This document shows, one piece after another, positions 8,058 to 16,465 of a stretch of DNA of 64,000 nt. Under the pieces are notes generated by a model. The model saw nothing but the letters and a program-made list of their open reading frames with translations, was not told where the DNA came from and ran no database searches. The stretch's first letter is position 1; each line of letters opens with the position of its first letter. The position numbers were made by a program, and so were the translations under genes. Where the stretch lies: assembly GCF_031626875.1 (NCBI RefSeq), contig NZ_JANDMF010000029.1, positions 1 to 64,000 of the forward strand. The letters run 5' to 3'. This DNA comes from Clostridium sp031626875. Its GTDB lineage: Bacteria > Bacillota > Clostridia > Clostridiales > Clostridiaceae.

Positions 8058-9062
8058 TTATTCTTCGCCACAGATGTCTCCAATCATTTCTAAAACTACA
8101 TTTCTCTCTATAGGTTTACCCTTATAAGAACCAGTTACATTACACAGAGTTTGACAGCCATAAAGCTCCACTCCATTACGAACAAATTCTGAATCATCAA
8201 TCATTGACTCTAATTTTAAGTTAAGTTCTTCAGATGGAATAGAAACATTTACAATTCTAGGATAATTTCTTCCTGATTTTTTACTTGTCCAAATTTCATC
8301 ATATGTAATATCTACTAATACATTTCTTTGTGTACCATCTTTTTTTAATATAGTAGCAAAGGCATTTTTCCCATTAACTCCATATGCATCCCAAAGTGAA
8401 ATCGCCTCACTATTATCTTCATTTAAGGTCATACCAAGCCATAACCAAGCAAGTTGTACTACTCCAGATTTCATAGGCACTACAGATTCTTTATCTGATG
8501 ATGTATACCCCCATTGTCTATCAAACCATGCAGTTGTGTTTTTTATTTTATATTCCTTGCCCCTAGTAACAAGTGTACCTTCAATATCCATGTTAGGGAA
8601 AGAGAACTGATGTGAATCTGCACCTATAAAATGTAATAACCCTGTTGTTCCATTATAAAGCACTTCTTTTTTAGGTGTTAATACAACATCTAATTGGGCA
8701 TCTTCTACTTCAAGCTTTAATTTCATTTTGTTGTGATTTCCAGAAAATTCTCCCCAAGAAGAATATACACACATTTTCTCAACATCTACTCCATTTTTTT
8801 TAGATACTGGTTCTGTTAAAGCATTGTGAAAACAAATATTTTTAGTTCCATTCATCAATAAAAATTCTGCTGTATTTACCACTCCCATTTCACCTAGATT
8901 AATGGTTTGATGATGCCATTCAAAACCTAATTTTTCTCCCTCATATTCAAAATCACAAATAACATACCACGAATCAAAACAAGCTCCAAGTTTTCCAGGT
9001 AAATCCTTTTTATAATCTACAGATAAAGGTACTCCTTGGTTTGGCAAAAGGTTCTTTCTCAT
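8058..9062 (-). CDS. CrtC/AttH-type lipocalin-like protein
   Basis: A 334-residue protein of the carotenoid-hydratase-like/AttH family. The best mark is AWFDRQWG in the middle, with LAWLWLGMTL and SLWDAYG after it. The family has two tandem lipocalin-like beta barrels and includes CrtC hydratase and proteins of unknown function. There is no signal peptide, so it should be cytosolic. It is a distant paralogue of the gene at 10613. The two flank an AraC regulator, which is the natural candidate for controlling them. The substrate is unknown; carotenoid hydration is unlikely because no carotenoid genes are near. Confidence 0.7.
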   Translation of the reverse strand: MRKNLLPNQGVPLSVDYKKDLPGKLGACFDSWYVICDFEYEGEKLGFEWHHQTINLGEMGVVNTAEFLLMNGTKNICFHNALTEPVSKKNGVDVEKMCVYSSWGEFSGNHNKMKLKLEVEDAQLDVVLTPKKEVLYNGTTGLLHFIGADSHQFSFPNMDIEGTLVTRGKEYKIKNTTAWFDRQWGYTSSDKESVVPMKSGVVQLAWLWLGMTLNEDNSEAISLWDAYGVNGKNAFATILKKDGTQRNVLVDITYDEIWTSKKSGRNYPRIVNVSIPSEELNLKLESMIDDSEFVRNGVELYGCQTLCNVTGSYKGKPIERNVVLEMIGDICGEE

Positions 9063-9240
9063 TTAAATCACTCCTCATTCATAATCTTATTTCAACTTTA
9101 TTGCATGGATTAGTTATAATTACATATTTATTGTAAGTATTTTAACCATACGTCTAGATTGATGATTATAATTTATCAAATTGCAACTGATTTAACTATG
9201 CGAATATTAGTCAATAAATTTGCGTTTTCTGGACATAAAT

Positions 9241-9266
9241 ATAGGCTGACAAATTTATCAGCCTAT
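9241..9266 (-). terminator. Hairpin at the 3' end of the AraC gene
   Basis: Nine-bp arms ATAGGCTGA and TCAGCCTAT with an 8-base loop overlap the AraC stop codon. The T-tract is poor, so termination is uncertain. Confidence 0.5.
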
Positions 9267-10274
9267 ATATCCACTTCGATATTCTTTTGGAGTACATTTC
9301 ATGTATCTTTTAAATGCATGATAAAAATGACTAATCTCTGAAAATCCAGTCTGAATTGCTACCTCTTCTATTGAAATTTCATTTTGCTGCAATAACTGTT
9401 GTGCTTTTTTTAATCTAAGTTCACCAACCAAAATCTTAAAGCTTTTCCCTGTATATTCTTTAAGAATCCTACTCATTTGTCTTGAACTATAATTGAATTT
9501 ACTTGAAAGTTTATCTAAAGTTAGTTCAACATAATCTTTTCTTATTGTATTTAGTACATCAATAATTATTTCATCTGTGTTTTTATTCTTGAAAACAGGA
9601 ATAACGATTTCCTTATCATATTCTCTAATTAAAACAATAAAAAATGTCATAAGTAACAAATTAAGCATATTTTTCTTATAGGATAGTTCTTCTATCCACT
9701 CATCATAAATTTTCAGAACTATTTCATTAATGTAGTTTCCATTTTCAAAGTGAAATATCAAACTTCCAGAACTGATATTTTTATGCGCTAAATAGGCAAA
9801 TGTACGTAACATAAATTGATCTTCAGTTGTATTTGCTAAAATTACATTTTCAAGTGAATCAACACATACAAACATATTAATAATAACTGTATCATCTGTA
9901 TTTATAATCAAACTATGCATTATTCCTGGTGCAACAAGAATCATATTTCCTTGATTTACTGTAACTTCTTGACCATTACTAATGAATACACCACTACCAT
10001 TTAATACAAAATATATCTCAAAGTTAATATGAGAATGACTAATAGATGGAAAATACCTATATTGACGATAAACTGAAAAACTATAATTAGAATCTAAAAT
10101 TTCATTATTCATACTTATTTCTGGAGGAATTGAAATATTTCTACTGAAAAATAATTCTTGTAGTAAATCAACTGATTTTTGACTTCCAGTAAAGGAATTT
10201 TGTTTTTCTTTATAAAAACTTTTCATTATCTTTTCTATTTCTGTTAGTTCCATAAATTTCTCTAAGTTTATCAT
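9258..10274 (-). CDS. AraC-family transcriptional regulator with cupin sensor
   Basis: The N-terminal half has a cupin fold signature (SHSHINFEIYFVLNGSG). The last 100 residues are a double HTH ending CTPKEYRSGYIG, typical AraC. The frame opens at a GTG (10316), but the ATG at 10274 is preceded by GGAG and GAGG, so I start there (338 residues). It lies between the two CrtC/AttH-like genes and diverges from the one at 10613. It probably activates one or both in response to a small ligand. Confidence 0.85.
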   Translation of the reverse strand: MINLEKFMELTEIEKIMKSFYKEKQNSFTGSQKSVDLLQELFFSRNISIPPEISMNNEILDSNYSFSVYRQYRYFPSISHSHINFEIYFVLNGSGVFISNGQEVTVNQGNMILVAPGIMHSLIINTDDTVIINMFVCVDSLENVILANTTEDQFMLRTFAYLAHKNISSGSLIFHFENGNYINEIVLKIYDEWIEELSYKKNMLNLLLMTFFIVLIREYDKEIVIPVFKNKNTDEIIIDVLNTIRKDYVELTLDKLSSKFNYSSRQMSRILKEYTGKSFKILVGELRLKKAQQLLQQNEISIEEVAIQTGFSEISHFYHAFKRYMKCTPKEYRSGYIG

Positions 10275-10612
10275 GACCTCATCTCCTATCTGTATTTTCA
10301 CCAGATTATCTCCCACTACTTAACCTGTAGTATCCATTTGTAATTTTCAATTCTACTATTTAGAGTTACATATAGTATTCTTCATATAAGTATAAAATGT
10401 ATCATATTTTAATTGTAATAACAATACTTATAGTATCATTTTTGTTATTTCCCAATCATAAAATAAAAGTTTTGTTTTTAACAACAGATTGCCTTCAATT
10501 GTTGGGAAAGCAACATAATCAACCTTTTGTTTGTTGAATAACATTCTATGCTTCCCTATAATTTACCATGTAAGCAAGATAAAATAACAAAAACTGAAAG
10601 GAGTAAACACTT
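10275..10612. other. Intergenic region between araC-like and CrtC-like genes
   Basis: No gene is visible in these 338 bases. The right third holds the promoter of the gene at 10613 and an imperfect inverted repeat, GGGAAAGCA (10504-10512) with TGCTTCCC (10549-10556), which flanks the -35 box and could be the AraC operator. Confidence 0.5.
10534..10562 (+). promoter_or_regulatory. Sigma-A-type promoter of the CrtC-like gene at 10613
   Basis: TTGAAT (10534-10539) and TATAAT (10557-10562) are separated by exactly 17 bases. Confidence 0.6.
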
Positions 10613-11695
10613 ATGAAAACAAAATTTAAAGATATAAATGAACGTCCACTTATTGAAAATCTTAATGCACATATTAATACTGGTACAATACCATCAGTGA
10701 AACCTATGGAGGATTTTTTTGTAAGAGATATTGCAATTGATTCTTGGTTTGTGATTGGACATTTTGAATCTGAGGGACATACCTTGAACTTTCTATCTCA
10801 TATACTTTTAATGAATCGTCCAGGTACAGAGCCTATTGTTAATTTTAATATGTCGATTACTGATGAGACTACAGGCTGGCATTATAGTGATGATAAGGCT
10901 TATCCTTTAAATCAAGTTGAAATCAAAGAGTTTAATGATATATCATCTAAAAAAATGTCAATTAAATTACCAAATGGTATTCTTGTGGGAAATCTTGATG
11001 AAATGCATTGGGAAGCTGAAATGCCTCATGGAAAAATTAATGTAGATATGAAGTCTTATGGTATGCCAATTTATAACGCAGGATCTGGTCGTTTTCCAAC
11101 TTGCTTTGATATGCCATTTAATCAGTATTCAATTCCAAATCTTCAAACAACAGGTTCCATTGTAATGGATAATAAAGTATATGAAATCAGTGGAAGATCT
11201 TGGTTTGACCGTCAGTGGGATTTAACAACTGAAGATGGTGGAATATCCAAAAATAACAATCAAAAAATTGATTCTAATGAATTGTTCACAGGCAAGTGGA
11301 ACTGGAGTTGGATGGATCTTAATTTAGACAATGGAGATGTTTTAAGCCTTTGGGATATGAATAATATTACTAAAAACGATAATTTTACATGGGCAACAGT
11401 TCTCCATCCAGATGGATCTCAAAGTATAGTGACTGTTGAAAATCTTGCAGAAAGTGCTTCAGATTTTTGGACAAGTGAGGAATCTAAACAATCTTATCCT
11501 ACACACTGGACTGTAAGAATTCCTGTTTTAGATGCAGAATTAGAAGTTACTTCTATAATCAAAGAACAGGAAATCGTCTCTACCATTCCTTTCTTAAACA
11601 AGTATGAAGGACCTAGTTCTGTAAAGGGTACATATAAAGGGAAAAATGTGACTGGTTACTGTTATGTAGAATTACTGGGAGATTGGAGTAAATAA
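10613..11695 (+). CDS. CrtC/AttH-type lipocalin-like protein (second copy)
   Basis: A 360-residue relative of the gene at 8058. It shares RSWFDRQWD in the core, SLWDMNN after it, and a YKGKNVTGYCYVELLGDW tail like YKGKPIERNVVLEMIGD in the other. AAAGGAG lies upstream of the ATG. There is no signal peptide. The two copies differ in many places, so they are old paralogues that may act on related substrates. The strong promoter, own terminator and divergent AraC suggest an inducible single-gene unit. Confidence 0.7.
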   Translation: MKTKFKDINERPLIENLNAHINTGTIPSVKPMEDFFVRDIAIDSWFVIGHFESEGHTLNFLSHILLMNRPGTEPIVNFNMSITDETTGWHYSDDKAYPLNQVEIKEFNDISSKKMSIKLPNGILVGNLDEMHWEAEMPHGKINVDMKSYGMPIYNAGSGRFPTCFDMPFNQYSIPNLQTTGSIVMDNKVYEISGRSWFDRQWDLTTEDGGISKNNNQKIDSNELFTGKWNWSWMDLNLDNGDVLSLWDMNNITKNDNFTWATVLHPDGSQSIVTVENLAESASDFWTSEESKQSYPTHWTVRIPVLDAELEVTSIIKEQEIVSTIPFLNKYEGPSSVKGTYKGKNVTGYCYVELLGDWSK

Positions 11696-11706
11696 TATTC
11701 TTAAAT

Positions 11707-11745
11707 CACCTGATATTTCACTTTAGAAAATATCAGGTGTTTTTT
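11707..11745 (+). terminator. Terminator of the CrtC-like gene at 10613
   Basis: A perfect 12-bp stem (CACCTGATATTT / AAATATCAGGTG) is followed by six T residues. Confidence 0.9.
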
Positions 11746-11764
11746 GTACATTAAATACCACACA

Positions 11765-12373
11765 CTACAATTGTTCTTGTCTCCAGTGTTTTGAAAGCAA
11801 ATCATCAAAATATTTTCCCATTTCTTTTTCTGTAATTTTCATATTATTTTTTAACCACCATGTTATGGATGAAACTATTGCACCTGAATAAAATTCAGAA
11901 TAAACATTCATTTCCACTTCTGATTTTGTAACACTCCATATTTCATTTGCCTTATGCTTCAAATCCTGTGATATAACATTTTGAAAAATATTCTTTAATT
12001 CATTTTGGTCATTCTTAATAAGTATCTCTTCAAAAAGGAACTTGTATTTTTTTACTATTTCAAAAATCTGCACAGCAAGATCATATTTTTTACCTGATTC
12101 AATTAATTCATTGGATACCATGGAAATCATATGAGATAGGGCTATATTTAATAAATGATATTTATCTTCAAAATGTGCATAAAAAGTAGAACGATTTATA
12201 GCTGCTTTTTCACAGATATTCTTTACACTTATTTTATCAAAAGACTTAGTCCTTAAAAGTTCTAACAATGAATCACCTATTGCCACTACTGTCTTTGTAA
12301 CTCTCGGATCTTTCCATTTCACTAAGTCATTTTTATTTACTTTTAAATCTGAATCTTTGTAAATATTCATCAT
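11765..12373 (-). CDS. TetR/AcrR-family transcriptional regulator
   Basis: The HTH at about residues 45-75 (ISVKNICEKAAINRSTFYAH) is a typical TetR recognition segment, followed by an all-helical ligand domain. The frame opens at 12394, but GGGGAGAGGG lies just before the ATG at 12373, so I start there (202 residues). It is 63 bases downstream of the CocE-like hydrolase gene on the same strand and may be co-transcribed with it, giving feedback control. The ligand is unknown. Confidence 0.85.
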   Translation of the reverse strand: MMNIYKDSDLKVNKNDLVKWKDPRVTKTVVAIGDSLLELLRTKSFDKISVKNICEKAAINRSTFYAHFEDKYHLLNIALSHMISMVSNELIESGKKYDLAVQIFEIVKKYKFLFEEILIKNDQNELKNIFQNVISQDLKHKANEIWSVTKSEVEMNVYSEFYSGAIVSSITWWLKNNMKITEKEMGKYFDDLLSKHWRQEQL

Positions 12374-12436
12374 AAGCCCTCTCCCCTTTTTCATTTGTCT
12401 AGTCCATAGGTATCATTTTTAAAGATAATACCTTAC

Positions 12437-14212
12437 CTACTTTTTAATTGGAATTATTGGCAACAATAAATGTGAAGGATGTTTTCCATCGCGATATATT
12501 TTGTGATATACTGTTTTGTTTTGACATATATGATATGGTATACATTCAACATTTGTAGCTCCTGCTACACCTGTAGGTAAATCTAAACATGCTATTTCAA
12601 TACTTATTCTATGTCCTGACTTAAACATATGGCATACAGACATTATTTCAATGTTATATTCATTAATTTCACCTGGAACCACCATCTTCTGTGCTTCCTT
12701 TGTTAACTTATGCCATGGCTTCTCTGGAGTAGATAACTCTTTGTCAAGTTCTCGCATAGATGCTCTTAGATATCCATGAGTTAATACTTTTTCTGGCAAT
12801 TCCTTTTGCTCTCTTTCACCTTCACGACCTGTCCTATCACTATAATCTGGCCCAAGATCCTTTAATGTAACTATCCAAGTAGTATCATCACTGTCCAAAG
12901 CAGCAAAGAAATTCAGTGATATAGGTCCTGCTATCATTGTATCTTCAGCCAAAGGTTCAGTCATATATCTAAGTAATGAAATCTCATTGGTCATTGTAGG
13001 TGACATTTGAACAAATGCATCTGGCTCTTTATATCCATCACGTGCATATGAATCTATCTTGTCTGTACGCAATCTTTCCCAGCTGTGAAGATAATATTTA
13101 GTCCACTGAGTTTCAGGAACAGGCCAATTTGATGCATAACGCCATTTGTTTTCCCCTGTAACCCAATATCTCACAGGAGGTTCATCCATAACTCCAGTAT
13201 CAATTCCTTTTAACCAGTAATCATACCATTTTAATATTTCATTATGGAATGAATGGAATGGTCTCTCATTATGAGCTGGCCCACCCAATTGAAGCTTTTT
13301 AGGTATGTTCTTTAATGCTTTAAACCAGTTTTGAGCCCCTTGCCAATGGAAGTGGTAATCAATAGCATATTGTCCTGAACCCGTGTATACAGGAATTTTT
13401 ATCTTATCAATTTTTGCTTGAGCCATTTCCATATACCCTTCCATCTCATAAGGATATAATAGGTCCTGAAAAAGAGTTCCGAATGGATTATACTCTCCTT
13501 TTTGACATAACAAATTATAAATATTAGCATACATCATGTAATCAGGATTTTTCATTGCTTTTTGCCATAATGCTTCTGTTTCCTCATCTAGTTTAGGTGG
13601 TTGTCCAACGCTTCTATGTGCCACAGACAAATGTTCCAAATGATATGCTAACATATTAATTATCCCACCAAGGTGCATTTCTCTAAAAACTCCATAACAC
13701 CAACCAGGATCATAAGGGAAAATCGCTTTTAAGTGAGGTGGCTGTTCTGAAGCAGCAGTCAATTGGTTTACTGCAAAAGCTGAAAGCCCTAGCATACCAA
13801 TATTTCCATCGCACCACTCCTGCTGAGCCATCCACTCAATAATATCATAATGATCCATCTCAGCATCAAACATTGTCCCAGAATCTGATTTGCCATTTCC
13901 TCTTGCTTGTGCTATAACGTGAGCATAACCTCTAGAAACTAAATATTTTGTGTCCCCTGCTTCTACATTGCCATACCAAAAATGAGACCATGCTGGCTGT
14001 GGAGGTATAGTATCGCACAACTCAGAACCTTGTAACTCTTTATTATGAAGAGAAAAGGATAATAATGCAGGATATCTATCATCTCTATCTGGTAAATATA
14101 TGTCAACACATAATTTCTTTCCATCACGCATAGGTACATAAACATCTTTAATCTGTCTCATGCCTTTATATAATGCTGGTGGATTATATTCTTTAAATTC
14201 TTTATAATTCAT
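12437..14212 (-). CDS. CocE/NonD-type hydrolase (X-Pro dipeptidyl-peptidase S15 fold)
   Basis: A 591-residue serine hydrolase. The N-terminal alpha/beta domain carries the YVPMRDGKKLCVDIYLPD start typical of S15/CocE proteins and the nucleophile elbow GLSAF (Ser 144). The C-terminal half has the jelly-roll region with LRASMRELD and the FKSGHRISIEIAC segment. No signal peptide, so it acts inside the cell. Family members cleave esters (cocaine esterase) or X-Pro peptides. The ribosome site AAGGGG precedes the ATG. It sits 71 bases downstream of the flavoprotein gene on the same strand, which suggests an operon (ferredoxin, flavoprotein, hydrolase, TetR) degrading an ester- or amide-linked compound. 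Confidence 0.8.
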   Translation of the reverse strand: MNYKEFKEYNPPALYKGMRQIKDVYVPMRDGKKLCVDIYLPDRDDRYPALLSFSLHNKELQGSELCDTIPPQPAWSHFWYGNVEAGDTKYLVSRGYAHVIAQARGNGKSDSGTMFDAEMDHYDIIEWMAQQEWCDGNIGMLGLSAFAVNQLTAASEQPPHLKAIFPYDPGWCYGVFREMHLGGIINMLAYHLEHLSVAHRSVGQPPKLDEETEALWQKAMKNPDYMMYANIYNLLCQKGEYNPFGTLFQDLLYPYEMEGYMEMAQAKIDKIKIPVYTGSGQYAIDYHFHWQGAQNWFKALKNIPKKLQLGGPAHNERPFHSFHNEILKWYDYWLKGIDTGVMDEPPVRYWVTGENKWRYASNWPVPETQWTKYYLHSWERLRTDKIDSYARDGYKEPDAFVQMSPTMTNEISLLRYMTEPLAEDTMIAGPISLNFFAALDSDDTTWIVTLKDLGPDYSDRTGREGEREQKELPEKVLTHGYLRASMRELDKELSTPEKPWHKLTKEAQKMVVPGEINEYNIEIMSVCHMFKSGHRISIEIACLDLPTGVAGATNVECIPYHICQNKTVYHKIYRDGKHPSHLLLPIIPIKK

Positions 14213-14283
14213 AACAATTAACCCCTTTATATAATGATTTTTATTTATATCAATTTCCAGTTATAGTATCTTATTTTTACCCA

Positions 14284-15999
14284 TTAAGGTTTTATTCTAT
14301 ATTCATTTATAGGTATATTCTCAGTAGAAACTACAATTTTTCCATTCTTATTATCTGCAACTACCCATTTAAGCCAGTTATTATTATCTGTTTCAGGGTA
14401 ATCTTCTCTGAAATGAAATCCTCTTGATTCTTTCCTTTCAAGAGCTGATGTAAATATTAGTTCAGCAGTTTGAATCATAGCTTTTGTTTCATGGTATAAC
14501 ATTAGCCCATGGAAGTCTTCAACTTTAACTGTATCTAATAAAGTTTTGATTTCTTTCAATTTCTTTATTCCTTCAAGAAGGTTCTTTTCACTTCTGCGCA
14601 GATTATACTTAACTTGGCAAACTATATTCTGTAATTCTCTAATAACTGGGCGAACATCTACACCATTGTTTCGATTAAGAGATGCATATGTTTTGATCTT
14701 TGCTTTTTCAACATCTTCTATGGATATATTTCCTTGAACTACATTTTCAGCGTATTTAGCTGCTGAAGGCCCTCCAATCATTCCAGTCGTTATAGCATGC
14801 ATCAAACCATTTCCACGTTGTAGCCCCGGAAGAGGAACTGCACCAGCCATAGCTGAACCATTCCAACAATCTACTCCAATTGCATATAGTCCCTTTACTG
14901 TACTTAACATATCTAAATCCACTCTAATACATCCTGTATTTCCATGTAATCCTACTTTTACTTCTGGCTTTGTACCTAAATCAAAATACATATGCTCTCT
15001 TTCATTCAATCTCTTCATCCATTTAAGTTTATCAGGAAATAGTCTTGTTAGGTTTCCTAATTTAGCAGACTCTGGGCCAACCACCTTCCATGCTTCATCC
15101 ATTTTATCCATATCAACATAGAGAGGCCCATGCCCTTCTCTGATTTCCTTTTCCATACCTAAAACCAACTCAGGACATACATCTGGAGAATTCCATTTAA
15201 CATACTTGTCCCAAAGGTTTTCACCATCTTGGTTATAAATAAACTTTTGTGTTCCATAGATAGATTCTCCCATCTGTGCTGAAACAACTTCAAAGAAATT
15301 ACCAAATTCAGCATTACGCATTTGAGCTCCTGCATCCCATGCTAACTTAATTCCTTCCCCACGTCCATTAAACATACGTATACTTCTAAAACCACAACCA
15401 GCAGTGGAAAGAATCACTGCCTTTGCCTTGAATATGTAAAAAGAACCATCCAAAAGATTAAAACCTAAAGCTCCAACAACACGTTCACCATCTTTAAGCA
15501 ATTCAGTAATTTGTATATTATTCTTAATTTTTACACCTAACTTTATAGCTTGCTTTTTTAGAGTATTCGTCATATTTAAATCAACACCTAAGTTCTGCCA
15601 ATGACCAGCTGGATGATCAAAAAAGCCAAGTTTACCCTTTTCATCAGTAGTTACCAGCACCCCCCACTTAAGTAATTGCTTAAGAGATTCACGATTAATA
15701 TTTGTTACTTCTCTTAACATATTCTGGTCATTTAAATATTTACCTATATTTTCAACATGATACTCCATATACTTATCTAAATCTGTACCATCTTTGAATC
15801 CCATGAGTCCATTACCAGCACGTGGAGCTTGACCCGCAAAACCTACATTTGCTTTATCTACTATACAAACATCAAGGCTACTATTTGATTCTTTAGCTTT
15901 CAATGCTGCAACTAAACCTCCACATCCTCCTCCAATAACTAAAACATCTGTAGATATTACGTTTCCAAGAGTATTAATATCAATTTGTCTACTATTCAT
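14284..15999 (-). CDS. FAD-dependent oxidoreductase, AprA/FrdA-like
   Basis: The N-terminal FAD-binding motif is VLVIGGGCGGLVAAL. The later GLYAIGVDCWNGSAMAGAVPL segment and the C-terminal RRSEKNLLEGI and ESRGFHFREDYP segments place it in the fumarate reductase / succinate dehydrogenase / adenylylsulfate reductase flavoprotein family. I start at the ATG at 15999, which has AGAAAGGAG upstream, rather than at 16023. It lies 50 bases downstream of a 2[4Fe-4S] ferredoxin, an arrangement like AprBA, so electrons probably pass between the two. There are no sulfate-reduction genes nearby, so the substrate is likely an organic compound linked to the neighbouring hydrolase. That is inference. Confidence 0.85.
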   Translation of the reverse strand: MNSRQIDINTLGNVISTDVLVIGGGCGGLVAALKAKESNSSLDVCIVDKANVGFAGQAPRAGNGLMGFKDGTDLDKYMEYHVENIGKYLNDQNMLREVTNINRESLKQLLKWGVLVTTDEKGKLGFFDHPAGHWQNLGVDLNMTNTLKKQAIKLGVKIKNNIQITELLKDGERVVGALGFNLLDGSFYIFKAKAVILSTAGCGFRSIRMFNGRGEGIKLAWDAGAQMRNAEFGNFFEVVSAQMGESIYGTQKFIYNQDGENLWDKYVKWNSPDVCPELVLGMEKEIREGHGPLYVDMDKMDEAWKVVGPESAKLGNLTRLFPDKLKWMKRLNEREHMYFDLGTKPEVKVGLHGNTGCIRVDLDMLSTVKGLYAIGVDCWNGSAMAGAVPLPGLQRGNGLMHAITTGMIGGPSAAKYAENVVQGNISIEDVEKAKIKTYASLNRNNGVDVRPVIRELQNIVCQVKYNLRRSEKNLLEGIKKLKEIKTLLDTVKVEDFHGLMLYHETKAMIQTAELIFTSALERKESRGFHFREDYPETDNNNWLKWVVADNKNGKIVVSTENIPINEYRIKP

Positions 16000-16049
16000 A
16001 ATACCTCTCCTTTCTATATTCAATATATTTCCAATAATATTACTACATA

Positions 16050-16277
16050 TTAAAAAACTTCTGGAATATGTACCGGAATCTTCGGTTCAATAAATATGCA
16101 TTGTTTAGGACATTGCTCTTCACATATAAGACACCATTCACATTCTTCTGGATAAGCTGCAATTATCTTCTTTTCTTTTTCATCATAACGAAAAACATCT
16201 GTAAAACAAGCATTCATGCATTTTTTGCATCCAATACAGCTTTCTTTGTCTATTTTTATATTTTTAACTCTATCCAC
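16050..16277 (-). CDS. 2[4Fe-4S] ferredoxin, electron partner of the flavoprotein
   Basis: A 75-residue protein with two cluster motifs, CIGCKKCMNAC and CEWCLICEEQCP. It starts at a GTG with a strong AGGAGGTG site. It is directly upstream of the AprA/FrdA-like gene and divergent from the PucR gene. Its size fits a dedicated electron-transfer subunit, comparable to AprB without its tail. Confidence 0.9.
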   Translation of the reverse strand: MDRVKNIKIDKESCIGCKKCMNACFTDVFRYDEKEKKIIAAYPEECEWCLICEEQCPKQCIFIEPKIPVHIPEVF

Positions 16278-16465
16278 TTAAAAACACCTCCTCACACTTC
16301 AAATTTCTACTTACAAGGTTAAAACTTTTTATGATAAAATAATCAATAAACCTTGTGATTCCTTTCTTTGATTACATTGTAACATTTAAAATTTATAGAT
16401 TCTTTGGTTATTGTGGTATAAATTTCATACAAGAAATGTATTCTACTAACCAAATAGGAGGTAAA

